From contig JAGBBW010000077.1 of assembly GCA_017938285.1 (NCBI GenBank), positions 1-41,017 of the forward strand: 41,017 nt of DNA, given 5' to 3'. Shown here piece after piece: positions 9,995 to 17,031 of this stretch (positions are counted from its first letter, which is position 1; each line of letters opens with the position of its first letter). Position numbers and translations under genes: made by a program. Below the pieces are notes generated by a model, which was not told where the DNA came from, did not search any database, and saw only the letters and a program-made list of their open reading frames with translations. Origin of the DNA: Lachnospiraceae bacterium. Lineage in GTDB: Bacteria > Bacillota > Clostridia > Lachnospirales > Lachnospiraceae.

Positions 9995-10103
9995 ATGACA
10001 GGAATAAGTTTTGAGTGGAATGAAGATAAAAATAAAAGGAATCAGGTGAAACATTTCATCAAGAAAAGCAACAGTAAGAGAGTCAGAGCAGTATAATAAT
10101 TGA
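9995..10103 (+). pseudogene. brnT: Remnant of a BrnT-type toxin gene (internal deletion plus frameshift)
   Basis: The ATG at 9995 begins MTGISFEWNEDKNKRNQVKH, which matches the conserved BrnT N-terminus (FEWDxxKxxxNxxKH). At about 10055 the match jumps to the +1 frame, which reads SSRKATVRESEQYNN and stops at 10103. That is the conserved BrnT C-terminus (ISxRKATxRExxxY). In the original frame the product would end after 33 residues. About 50 central residues of the usual ~90-residue RNase toxin are missing, including the core of the RelE-like fold, so it should be inactive. AGGAGG at 9973-9978 lies 16 nt from the ATG, which is unusually far. It sits directly upstream of an intact brnA, in the normal toxin-antitoxin order. 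Confidence 0.75.
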
Positions 10104-10120
10104 TGTTAATGGAGGTATGT

Positions 10121-10330
10121 ATGAGAGAAGAATATGATTTTACACAAGCAAAAAAAAATCCATATGTTAAAAAAATAAAGAAACAGATAACCATTAATAT
10201 TGATAGTGATACGATAGAATATTTTAAATGCCAGGCTGAAACTGTTGGAATTCCTTATCAGACATTAATTAACCTGTATTTGACAGATTGTGCAGCGAAC
10301 AAAAAACAATTGGAGATCTCATGGAAATAA
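10121..10330 (+). CDS. brnA: BrnA-type antitoxin (CopG-like), orphaned
   Basis: This 69-residue protein starts MREEYDFTQAKKNPYVKK and continues KKQITINIDSDTIEYFK, ending GIPYQTLINLYLTDCAA. This is the pattern of the BrnA_antitoxin/CopG family: a conserved N-terminal tail, then a ribbon-helix-helix DNA-binding fold. The ATG at 10121 is chosen over the in-frame ATG at 10100 because GGAGGT lies at 10111-10116, although the spacing is short (4 nt), and because family members start here. BrnA normally binds BrnT and represses the brnTA promoter. Here the toxin gene just upstream is broken, so any remaining role would be DNA binding or neutralising a BrnT encoded elsewhere (inference). It is the last feature before the tyrS promoter; no terminator is seen after it. 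Confidence 0.8.
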   Translation: MREEYDFTQAKKNPYVKKIKKQITINIDSDTIEYFKCQAETVGIPYQTLINLYLTDCAANKKQLEISWK

Positions 10331-10352
10331 AAAAATTAAGAGGAATTTTCTC

Positions 10353-10381
10353 TTGACAAATGAATCCTGAACCGCTATAAT
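10353..10381 (+). promoter_or_regulatory. Consensus sigma-A promoter for the tyrS leader
   Basis: TTGACA (10353-10358), a 17-nt spacer, then TATAAT (10376-10381): both hexamers perfect. Transcription should begin near 10388, immediately before the T-box leader. Confidence 0.9.
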
Positions 10382-10387
10382 TCTCAA

Positions 10388-10660
10388 TATCAAAAACGTT
10401 GATAAGAAGAAGTAGTGATGAACTATCCTGACAGAAAGCAGCCGGAGGATGAGAGGCGCGAGGTAACACATCATGAATACATCTTGGAGTTGCGCACCGA
10501 AAAGATATGAGTAGGCTGCGACGGCAGACAACCGTTATCCTGTCAGAGTATCGCAGTTGCTGTACTTGCTAAGGTAAATGATGTGAGTCATTTATAAATT
10601 AAGGTGGTAACACGGAGATTATTCAAGCTTCGTCCTTATTCTAAGGACGGAGCTTTTTTG
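10388..10660 (+). promoter_or_regulatory. Tyrosine T-box riboswitch (tyrS leader)
   Basis: This ~270-nt leader contains the conserved T-box sequence AAGGTGGTAACACGG at 10601-10615. The 5' part has Stem I features (GAAGAAGTA near 10405; apical CAGAAAGC and GATGAGAGG elements). A GAATACA stretch places a TAC tyrosine specifier at 10478-10480, followed by CTTGGAGTTG, which is typical of the base of Stem I. The leader ends in an intrinsic terminator that competes with the antiterminator. Known behaviour of the class: uncharged tRNA-Tyr pairs with the specifier and the T-box bulge, favouring read-through into the synthetase gene. The downstream gene is tyrosyl-tRNA synthetase, which agrees with the specifier. 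The specifier position is inferred by eye, not from a computed fold. Confidence 0.9.
10625..10660 (+). terminator. T-box leader terminator
   Basis: The stem AAGCTTCGTCCTT (10625-10637) pairs with AAGGACGGAGCTT (10643-10655) with one G-U pair, followed by a T run to 10659. It is the regulated terminator of the tyrS T-box. About 150 nt with no recognisable feature separate it from tyrS. Confidence 0.9.
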
Positions 10661-10814
10661 CGTATATAAGCAAAGGGTTGCTGGCAGAAATCTGTTAAAA
10701 GATTGTTTAACTGCCTGGCAGGATGGAGAGAAGCAGCTCCGGAAGAGCATAATATGCGCAGTAATAAAAGGTTAGCAAGAGAGCAGAAAAAAATCGAAAG
10801 TGAGGAAAAAGAAA

Positions 10815-12041
10815 ATGACAGTGTATGAAGAGTTAGTGGCAAGAGGTCTGATTGCCCAGGTAACAGACGAGGAAGAAATCAAAGAAATGATTAACAATGG
10901 TAAGGCTGTATTTTACATCGGTTTTGACCCGACGGCAGACAGTCTGCATGTGGGTCATTTTATGGCGCTCTGTCTGATGAAGCGTTTACAGATGGCTGGA
11001 AACAAGCCAATCGCCCTGATTGGTGGCGGTACTGCCATGATTGGTGACCCATCCGGCAGAACAGACATGCGTCAGATGATGACAACGGAAACCATTGCCC
11101 ATAACTGCGAGTGCTTTAAGCAGCAGATGAGCAGATTTATTGATTTCTCTGACGGCAAGGCAATGATGGTTAATAACGCAGACTGGCTGATGGGCTTAAA
11201 TTACATTGAAGTACTGCGTGAGGTTGGTCCTCATTTCTCCGTAAACCGTATGCTGACAGCAGAATGCTACAAGCAGAGAATGGAAAAGGGCTTAAGTTTC
11301 TTAGAGTTTAACTACATGATTATGCAGAGCTATGATTTCCTGGCACTGTTCCAGAAGTACGGCTGTAACATGCAGTTTGGTGGTGATGACCAGTGGAGCA
11401 ACATGCTTGGCGGTACGGAGCTGATCCGCAGAAAGCTGGGCAAGGATGCTTACGCCATGACAATCAACCTTCTGTTAAATTCCGAAGGCAAGAAGATGGG
11501 TAAGACCCAGTCCGGCGCTGTATGGCTTGATCCAAACAAGACCACACCGTTTGAGTTTTTCCAGTACTGGAGAAATGTGGGTGACCAGGATGTTATCAAG
11601 TGCTTAAAGATGCTGACCTTCCTTCCATTAGAGGAAATCCAGAAGATGGAGGCATGGGAAGGAAGCCAGTTAAACCAGGCGAAGGAAATTCTGGCATTCG
11701 AGCTGACAAAGTTAGTGCATGGACAGGAAGAGGCAGACAAGGCACTGGAAGCTTCCAAGGCACTGTTTGCAGGTGGCGGCAGTCTGGAAAATATGCCTAC
11801 GACAGAACTTGCAGAGGATAAGTTTACCGATGGTGCCATTGACATTATTACCATGATGGTGGAAGCCGGCATGGTAAATACGCGTTCTGAGGGAAGACGT
11901 GCCATCGAACAGGGTGGTGTTACTGTAGATGGTGAAAAGGTGACAGATATCGGTCAGAAGTTTACAAAGGAAGAACTGGCTGGGGAAGGCAGAATTGTAA
12001 AGAAGGGCAAGAAGAGCTTTAACCGTATTATCAGCAAGTAA
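10815..12041 (+). CDS. tyrS: Tyrosyl-tRNA synthetase
   Basis: This 408-residue cytoplasmic class Ic enzyme charges tRNA-Tyr with tyrosine. The HIGH-type motif is HVGH (residues ~45-48, in FDPTADSLHVGHF). The KMSKS-type motif is KKMGKT (~226-231). The C-terminal S4 RNA-binding domain shows TRSEGRRAIEQGGVTVDGEKV. The length is normal for bacterial TyrRS. The start at 10815 is preferred to the in-frame GTG at 10800, because that GTG is part of the Shine-Dalgarno GTGAGGA, which lies 8 nt from the ATG. The gene is monocistronic. It is controlled by the upstream tyrosine T-box and ends at a strong bidirectional terminator facing the aldehyde dehydrogenase gene. Confidence 0.97.
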   Translation: MTVYEELVARGLIAQVTDEEEIKEMINNGKAVFYIGFDPTADSLHVGHFMALCLMKRLQMAGNKPIALIGGGTAMIGDPSGRTDMRQMMTTETIAHNCECFKQQMSRFIDFSDGKAMMVNNADWLMGLNYIEVLREVGPHFSVNRMLTAECYKQRMEKGLSFLEFNYMIMQSYDFLALFQKYGCNMQFGGDDQWSNMLGGTELIRRKLGKDAYAMTINLLLNSEGKKMGKTQSGAVWLDPNKTTPFEFFQYWRNVGDQDVIKCLKMLTFLPLEEIQKMEAWEGSQLNQAKEILAFELTKLVHGQEEADKALEASKALFAGGGSLENMPTTELAEDKFTDGAIDIITMMVEAGMVNTRSEGRRAIEQGGVTVDGEKVTDIGQKFTKEELAGEGRIVKKGKKSFNRIISK

Positions 12042-12086
12042 TTTGCGAAGCGTAATTATGAAGGTACGGAATAGTTACGAAATATG

Positions 12087-12143
12087 AAAACAGAGCGTCT
12101 GTGGAATGTCTTTGTAAAAAGTGCATCACAGACGCTCTGTTTT
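12087..12143. terminator. Bidirectional terminator between tyrS and aldehyde dehydrogenase
   Basis: A perfect 17-bp stem (12087-12103 with 12127-12143, AAAACAGAGCGTCTGTG) has A and T runs on either side. It can stop both tyrS (+) and the converging aldehyde dehydrogenase (-). Confidence 0.9.
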
Positions 12144-12178
12144 ATGTTGTCTTAATGAAAATATATATTCTCCCAATC

Positions 12179-13558
12179 CTATTTCAGGAACATTCCCAAC
12201 AGTTTCCGGTATAGTTTATGATATGGCTGGTAACGCATGGGAAGATCCATCCAGGTTTTTTTGTCCACAATACTTTTGGTATGGGAAAAGGCGTTAAAAC
12301 CTTGCTTGCCGTGGTAGGAGCCCATGCCGCTTTCGCCGACACCGCCAAACCCCATTTCGCTGGTAGCAAGGTGAATGACAACATCGTTGATGCATCCTCC
12401 CCCAAAGGAACAGCGGCTGGTAAGTTCCCGGATATGCTGTTTGTTTTGTGAGAAAACATAAAAAGCCAGAGGTTTTGGTTTACCATTCAGCAGGGGAACC
12501 AGTTCTTCGTAATGGTCAAAGGTCAGTACCGGAAGAATCGGACCGAAAATTTCCTCCTGCATAACAGGGTCATTCCAGGTGACGTTGTCTAATACAGTCG
12601 GGGCAATCCGGAGGGGTTCACGGCTGGAAGTTCCTCCGGTTACGGTTTTGTTACGGTCGATCAGACCCAGAAGACGGTCGAAGTGTTTCTCATTAATTAT
12701 TTTGCCGTAGTCCGGATTTTTCAGTGGGTCTGTTCCAAACTGCCGGGTGATTTCAGCGCATACTTCCCTGATGAACTGGTCTTTGATGGAGCGTTCGCAT
12801 AAAACGTAGTCCGGTGCAACGCAGGTCTGGCCACAGTTTAAGTATTTGCCAAAAACAATACGTTTTGCGGCAAGTTTGAGTTTGGCACTGCTGTCAACAA
12901 TGCAGGGACTCTTTCCTCCAAGCTCTAATACTACCGGGGTCAGCGTTTCGGCAGTGTGACGGAGGACTTCTTTTCCAACGGTGGAGCCGCCGGTGAAGAA
13001 AATAAAGTCAAATTTCTTTTCCAGCAGGGCGGCATTTTCTTTGCGGCCTCCGGTAACAACGGCGACATATTCCGGTGGAAAGCATTCGGAAATGATTTTC
13101 TCAATAATGGCACTGGTGGCCGGGGAATAGGCACTTGGTTTGACAATGGCGGTATTTCCTGCAGCAATGGCATCAGCCAGCGGGTCAATGGTCAGCAGCA
13201 GTGGATAGTTCCATGGACTCATAATCAGAACATTACCATAAGGGGACGGTTTTTTATAACTGTGGGCTGCAAATTGTGCCAGTGGAGTGAAAACGGTATG
13301 ATTCTTTGCAAATCTTCTGGTATGGCGGATCAGATAGCTGATTTCACTGAGAACCAGCCCGGTTTCGCACATATAGCCTTCAAATTCACTTTTTCCCAGG
13401 TCGGCAGTGAGGGCTTTACTGATTTCTGTTTCGTATTTTTTTATGGAAGTATACAGCTTTTTCAGCATTTGAATGCGGAAAGTGACCGGCAGGGTAGCTC
13501 CGGTGGCGAAAAAGCGGCGCTGGCTTTCCAACAGGCAATCAAGATTATCTGGTTTCAT
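12179..13558 (-). CDS. Aldehyde dehydrogenase (ALDH3-like)
   Basis: This 459-residue NAD(P)-dependent aldehyde dehydrogenase oxidises aldehydes to carboxylic acids. The general-base Glu is E212 in VLELGGKSP. The catalytic Cys is C246 in NCGQTCVAPDY. A Rossmann-type segment FFTGGSTVGKEV lies near residue 188. The short length (~460) and missing N-terminal extension match class 3 (fatty or aromatic aldehyde) enzymes rather than CoA-acylating ones. The substrate cannot be read from sequence. The start overlaps the 3' end of the alcohol dehydrogenase gene by 14 nt, with GGAGAG 7 nt upstream, so the two are translationally linked. Together they could convert an alcohol to an acid through an aldehyde (inference). 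Confidence 0.92.
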   Translation of the reverse strand: MKPDNLDCLLESQRRFFATGATLPVTFRIQMLKKLYTSIKKYETEISKALTADLGKSEFEGYMCETGLVLSEISYLIRHTRRFAKNHTVFTPLAQFAAHSYKKPSPYGNVLIMSPWNYPLLLTIDPLADAIAAGNTAIVKPSAYSPATSAIIEKIISECFPPEYVAVVTGGRKENAALLEKKFDFIFFTGGSTVGKEVLRHTAETLTPVVLELGGKSPCIVDSSAKLKLAAKRIVFGKYLNCGQTCVAPDYVLCERSIKDQFIREVCAEITRQFGTDPLKNPDYGKIINEKHFDRLLGLIDRNKTVTGGTSSREPLRIAPTVLDNVTWNDPVMQEEIFGPILPVLTFDHYEELVPLLNGKPKPLAFYVFSQNKQHIRELTSRCSFGGGCINDVVIHLATSEMGFGGVGESGMGSYHGKQGFNAFSHTKSIVDKKTWMDLPMRYQPYHKLYRKLLGMFLK

Positions 13559-14768
13559 CGTGTTCTCTCCATTCAGCGACTTTATAGTAGAACTGCTCCA
13601 GTTCCGTGCGGTTCATCAGTACGGGTACTGGATAGAGGGGATTGGCCTCTTTATCGGCATGCTTTGCCATGAGAGGAATATCCTCTTTACGGATGTCTGG
13701 CAGTGTTTCCGGAATTCCCATGCGTTTGTTGAGGTCACGGATGGCAGTAATGAACTTGTCCGCCCCTTCTTTGTGGGAATCCAGTTTGGTAGAAACACCT
13801 GCTACAATGGCAAGGCGATGCAGTTTTTTATGTATGCGTTCCCCGTAGGCTTCCAGAACAATGGGAAGCAGGACGGAGTTTGCCAGACCGTGTGGTGTGT
13901 TGTACTGGCCGCCAAGGGAGTGGGCAATGGCATGGACGTAGCCTACATAGGATTTGGAAAAAGCAATTCCTGCGAAATAGGCAGCGTGAAGCATGTGGGC
14001 GCGGGCTTTCCGGTCAGTACCATTCTGATAGGCAGTTTCAATATTTCGGAAAATAAGAGAAACTGCTTTTAATGCCATGTGTCTTGTTTCTTTGCTGGTG
14101 GAGCGGCCGATGTAGGCTTCCACGGCATGGGTCAGGGCGTCCATTCCGGTGGTTGCGGTCAGGGACGGTGGAAGCGTGAAGGTAAGTTCCGGGTCCAGAA
14201 CGGCATAGGATGGAATCAGGACGAAATCGTTCATGGTATATTTGTGATGGGCTTCCGGGTCAGTAATGACTGCGGCAAGTGTAACTTCGCTTCCGGTACC
14301 TGCTGTAGTAGGAATGGCAATCAGGGGTGGAATTTTACGAAGAACCCGCAGAGTTCCCTTTAACTGGTTCAGACTGCGTTTTGGATAGGCAATGCGGGCT
14401 CCCACGGCTTTGGCACAGTCCATGGAGGAACCTCCACCAAGGGCAATCAGACACTGACAGTTATGTTCCTGGTACAACCGGAGGGCTTCTTCTACATTAT
14501 CTGTGGTTGGATTTGCACAGGTATCTGCATAAATATGGTAGGAAATCCGGTTCCGGTTCAGCACATTTTCCAGGGAAGAAGTAATGCCGGATTTATAGAG
14601 GAACGGGTCTGTAATAATTAATACAGAAGAGAAACCGAGTTCCTGCAGTTCAGGTTCCAGTAACTCCATGGTTTTGAAACGTTTTGGCTCCCGGTAAGGG
14701 AGTAGCGGCAGGGCGGCATGGAAGGCTGCCTGGTAAATACGGCAGTACAGTTTTTTGATGGGATGCAT
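13545..14768 (-). CDS. Iron-containing alcohol dehydrogenase
   Basis: This 407-residue group III (Fe-dependent) alcohol dehydrogenase interconverts an alcohol and an aldehyde with NAD(P). The nucleotide-binding GGGSSMDCAKA is at ~111-121 and PTTAGTGSEVT at ~153-163. The metal ligands, by alignment to FucO-type enzymes, are D210, H214, H279 and H293 (GMDALTHAVEAY; HAIAHSLGGQYNTPHG). All are present, so it should be active. AAGGAG lies 8 nt before the ATG. It sits 41 nt after the TraX-like gene and overlaps the aldehyde dehydrogenase, so one transcript from the promoter near 15650 could cover all three. The substrate is unknown. Confidence 0.95.
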   Translation of the reverse strand: MHPIKKLYCRIYQAAFHAALPLLPYREPKRFKTMELLEPELQELGFSSVLIITDPFLYKSGITSSLENVLNRNRISYHIYADTCANPTTDNVEEALRLYQEHNCQCLIALGGGSSMDCAKAVGARIAYPKRSLNQLKGTLRVLRKIPPLIAIPTTAGTGSEVTLAAVITDPEAHHKYTMNDFVLIPSYAVLDPELTFTLPPSLTATTGMDALTHAVEAYIGRSTSKETRHMALKAVSLIFRNIETAYQNGTDRKARAHMLHAAYFAGIAFSKSYVGYVHAIAHSLGGQYNTPHGLANSVLLPIVLEAYGERIHKKLHRLAIVAGVSTKLDSHKEGADKFITAIRDLNKRMGIPETLPDIRKEDIPLMAKHADKEANPLYPVPVLMNRTELEQFYYKVAEWREHDETR

Positions 14769-14809
14769 GGTAGTGTCTCCTTTTTATAATGAGCGGTTGC
14801 AATAACTAT

Positions 14810-15562
14810 TTAAAAGAGTATGGTTCGTACAAAATACAGAAGCAGCAGGTGCAGCGGATAGAAAGTATAAAAAACATACTTTGGAAACGTTTTTCCGCGT
14901 TCTCCATTATAAAAGTAAGTACAGAGAAAGGCAAGGGGAGCGGTAAAACTCTGCCACAGGGTCAGGACTGCTCCGGCAATACTCTGCCATTTCCGGCTGG
15001 ACCGGAAGAGATACAGTACAATAAGGAGAAGAACACCGAAAGCTCCATAATCGGTCTGCACAAATTCCGCAAGCATCATGCCGGTGAGGGCAAGAAGATA
15101 GCGGAAAGGCTGCTGCTGTGGCGGAAGAGTTTCCAGCCATTTCATACCCCAGAGCGTCAGCAGTCCGAATAGCAGTGTAAAGAAGACATTTTGTGTCCGG
15201 AGGTCAAACCAGGTATCAAATAATGCCAGGTCAAAGGGAAGTTCAGAGATTACGGCGAACAGTCCCAGACGCAGGGCATACTTTGGTATGCTTCTGGTAT
15301 GAAGAAAGCCTTCTACTAACAAAAAGCAGTAAATAGGAAAAGCCAGACGGCCAATCAGCCGGAGTACCAGATTGACATAGCTGAAGAACTGGTAATCGGT
15401 GGGAAGGTAATCCAGGGAAACACCAAGGAAAACGGAATTGGTAATCCGGGGGAGCAGTCCCTGTTCCAGCACAATGGCACCGATATGGTCGATAAACATA
15501 GTGCAAAGGGCGATTAATTTTAACTGAAAACCGGTCAGGCCGGTTTGTTTTTTCTGATTCAT
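14810..15562 (-). CDS. TraX family membrane protein
   Basis: This 250-residue polytopic membrane protein begins with a family-typical stretch, GFQLKLIALCTMFIDHIGA (~11-29). It continues with LRLIGRLAFPIYCFLLVEGFLHT and RLGLFAVISELPFDLA, both TraX/acyltransferase-like. About seven to eight hydrophobic segments are visible. The F-plasmid TraX acetylates pilin. Chromosomal homologues are common in Firmicutes and their substrate is not known. Starting AGGAGG lies 5 nt from the ATG. There is no conjugation gene nearby; it heads the likely traX-adh-aldh transcript. A role in envelope acylation is only an inference from the family. Confidence 0.9.
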   Translation of the reverse strand: MNQKKQTGLTGFQLKLIALCTMFIDHIGAIVLEQGLLPRITNSVFLGVSLDYLPTDYQFFSYVNLVLRLIGRLAFPIYCFLLVEGFLHTRSIPKYALRLGLFAVISELPFDLALFDTWFDLRTQNVFFTLLFGLLTLWGMKWLETLPPQQQPFRYLLALTGMMLAEFVQTDYGAFGVLLLIVLYLFRSSRKWQSIAGAVLTLWQSFTAPLAFLCTYFYNGERGKTFPKYVFYTFYPLHLLLLYFVRTILF

Positions 15563-15598
15563 GGAAGCCTCCTGTGGGGGAAAAGAGTGTTATGTTAT

Positions 15599-15617
15599 AA
15601 AACAAAAATATTGTTTT
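15599..15617. promoter_or_regulatory. Inverted repeat AAAACAA-N5-TTGTTTT, possible operator
   Basis: The arms at 15599-15605 and 15611-15617 are perfectly complementary. The site lies in the 5' leader of the TraX-like gene, and its half-site recurs near the galK start site. A repressor site shared by both divergent units is possible but not shown. Confidence 0.4.
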
Positions 15618-15643
15618 AAACAGGCTTGCTTTACTACGGATTC

Positions 15644-15672
15644 ATTGTAACGCTTCACCGTGGTGAATGCAA
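15644..15672 (-). promoter_or_regulatory. Promoter for the traX-adh-aldh cluster with palindrome in spacer
   Basis: On the minus strand, TTGCAT (15672-15667), a 17-nt spacer and TACAAT (15649-15644). The spacer and the end of the -35 hold a palindrome with TTCAC/GTGAA arms (15654-15667), a plausible repressor-binding site. Start of transcription would fall near 15637. Confidence 0.55.
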
Positions 15673-15714
15673 GGTGTTTTAAGAATTTATTTCCGAAAAT
15701 CTTTCATTTAGTAC

Positions 15715-15743
15715 TTTACAATTTCATTTTCATCTGGTACAAT
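15715..15743 (+). promoter_or_regulatory. galK promoter
   Basis: TTTACA (15715-15720), a 17-nt spacer and TACAAT (15738-15743). The start site would be near 15750, inside the operator-like repeat that follows. Confidence 0.7.
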
Positions 15744-15756
15744 GATTACAGAAAAG

Positions 15757-15784
15757 TTGTTTTAAAACAAAAATAATAAAACAA
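15757..15784. promoter_or_regulatory. Palindrome TTGTTTTAAAACAA plus extra half-site, possible galK operator
   Basis: A perfect 14-bp palindrome occupies 15757-15770, just downstream of the galK -10 box. A further AAAACAA lies at 15778-15784. The location is right for a repressor blocking initiation. The cognate regulator is not encoded in the window. Confidence 0.45.
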
Positions 15785-15811
15785 AAAATAAGAGTGTGCA
15801 GGAGGTTTACT

Positions 15812-16978
15812 ATGAAAGAGAAGTTAATGCAGGAATTTGAGCGTATTTTTGGCGGTACAGAGGATGTGCGTCTGTTTTTTGCCCCAGGTCGTGTGAACAT
15901 GATTGGTGAGCACACCGATTACAATGGAGGACATGTTTTTCCATGTGCACTGACTATTGGTACATATGCGGCTACCAGAAGAAACGGAATGGACACCTGC
16001 CGTTTTTACTCCATGAATTTTGAAAACCTTGGAATTATTGCGGCTGATTTAGAGGAACTGGTTTATGACAAGGAACAGAATAACTGGGCAAATTATCCGA
16101 TGGGAATTATTGCTAAGTTAAGAGAAGCCGGTATTACTATTGATGAAGGTATGGATTTCGTATTCTGTGGAAATATTCCGAACTCCTCCGGTCTTTCTTC
16201 TTCCGCTTCCATCGAGGTTCTGACTGCATTTGCATGCAGAGAGCTGTTTGGCTTTGAGATGGACTTTATTGAGATTTCCAAGCTGGCGCAGAAGGCTGAA
16301 AATGAGTTTATCGGTGTAAACTGTGGTATCATGGACCAGTTTGCCATTGCCATGGGTAAGAAGGATCATGCGATTTTCCTTGACACAGCAGACCTTTCCT
16401 ATGAATATGCACCGCTGGTATTAGAGAATGCAAAGATTGTCATTGCATGCAGCAACAAGAAGCGTGGCCTTGGCGATTCCAAGTATAATGAAAGAAGAAG
16501 TGAGTGTGAGGCTGCCCTTGCATTATTACAGACAAAGAAGGATATCAAGTCCCTTGGTGAGCTTTCGGAAGCAGAATTTGAGGAAATCAAGGACGTTATT
16601 GGTGACGAAGTGAAGATTCGCCGTGCAAAGCATGCGGTTTATGAAAACCAGAGAACGATCCGTGCGGTAGAAGCATTAAAGGCAAACGATATTACTACCT
16701 TCGGTCAGTTAATGAACGCTTCCCATGTTTCTTTAAGAGACGATTATGAAGTAACCGGTATCGAGCTGGATACCCTGGTAGAGACTGCATGGAGCGTAGA
16801 AGGCGTGATTGGTTCCCGTATGACAGGTGCAGGCTTTGGTGGATGTACCGTAAGTATTGTGAAGGAAGATTGCGTGGATAATTTCATCCAGACCGTTGGC
16901 GAGGTTTACAAGAATAAGATTGGCTATGCGGCAGATTTCTATGTAGTAGATATCGGAAGCGGCCCGGTAGAAATGTAA
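15812..16978 (+). CDS. galK: Galactokinase
   Basis: This 388-residue GHMP kinase phosphorylates D-galactose to galactose 1-phosphate with ATP, the first committed step of the Leloir pathway. The galactokinase signature GRVNMIGEHTDYNGG lies at ~26-40. The ATP-binding motif is SSGLSSSAS (~127-135). The C-terminal GHMP motif is GSRMTGAGFGGCTVSIV. The start at 15812 has AGGAGG 6 nt upstream; the in-frame GTG at 15794 precedes that site and is rejected. Length is standard. It is followed 53 nt later by galT, which uses its product. No galE or transporter is nearby. Likely regulation is through the palindrome on its start site. Confidence 0.97.
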   Translation: MKEKLMQEFERIFGGTEDVRLFFAPGRVNMIGEHTDYNGGHVFPCALTIGTYAATRRNGMDTCRFYSMNFENLGIIAADLEELVYDKEQNNWANYPMGIIAKLREAGITIDEGMDFVFCGNIPNSSGLSSSASIEVLTAFACRELFGFEMDFIEISKLAQKAENEFIGVNCGIMDQFAIAMGKKDHAIFLDTADLSYEYAPLVLENAKIVIACSNKKRGLGDSKYNERRSECEAALALLQTKKDIKSLGELSEAEFEEIKDVIGDEVKIRRAKHAVYENQRTIRAVEALKANDITTFGQLMNASHVSLRDDYEVTGIELDTLVETAWSVEGVIGSRMTGAGFGGCTVSIVKEDCVDNFIQTVGEVYKNKIGYAADFYVVDIGSGPVEM

Positions 16979-16995
16979 AAAAAGTATATAATTAA

Positions 16996-17016
16996 GCCGG
17001 AGCGTGTTTCTCCGGC
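16996..17016 (+). promoter_or_regulatory. Intercistronic hairpin between galK and galT
   Basis: A perfect 7-bp GC-rich stem (GCCGGAG 16996-17002 with CTCCGGC 17010-17016) ends 5 nt before the galT ribosome binding site. No T run follows, so it is not a terminator. It could stabilise the galK mRNA end or tune galT translation. Confidence 0.6.
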
Positions 17017-17031
17017 GGAATGGAGACAGGT

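Noticed and set aside
10100-10120. Upstream ATG as the brnA start
   Set aside because: The seven extra residues are not family-like, and GGAGGT lies after this ATG, pointing to 10121.
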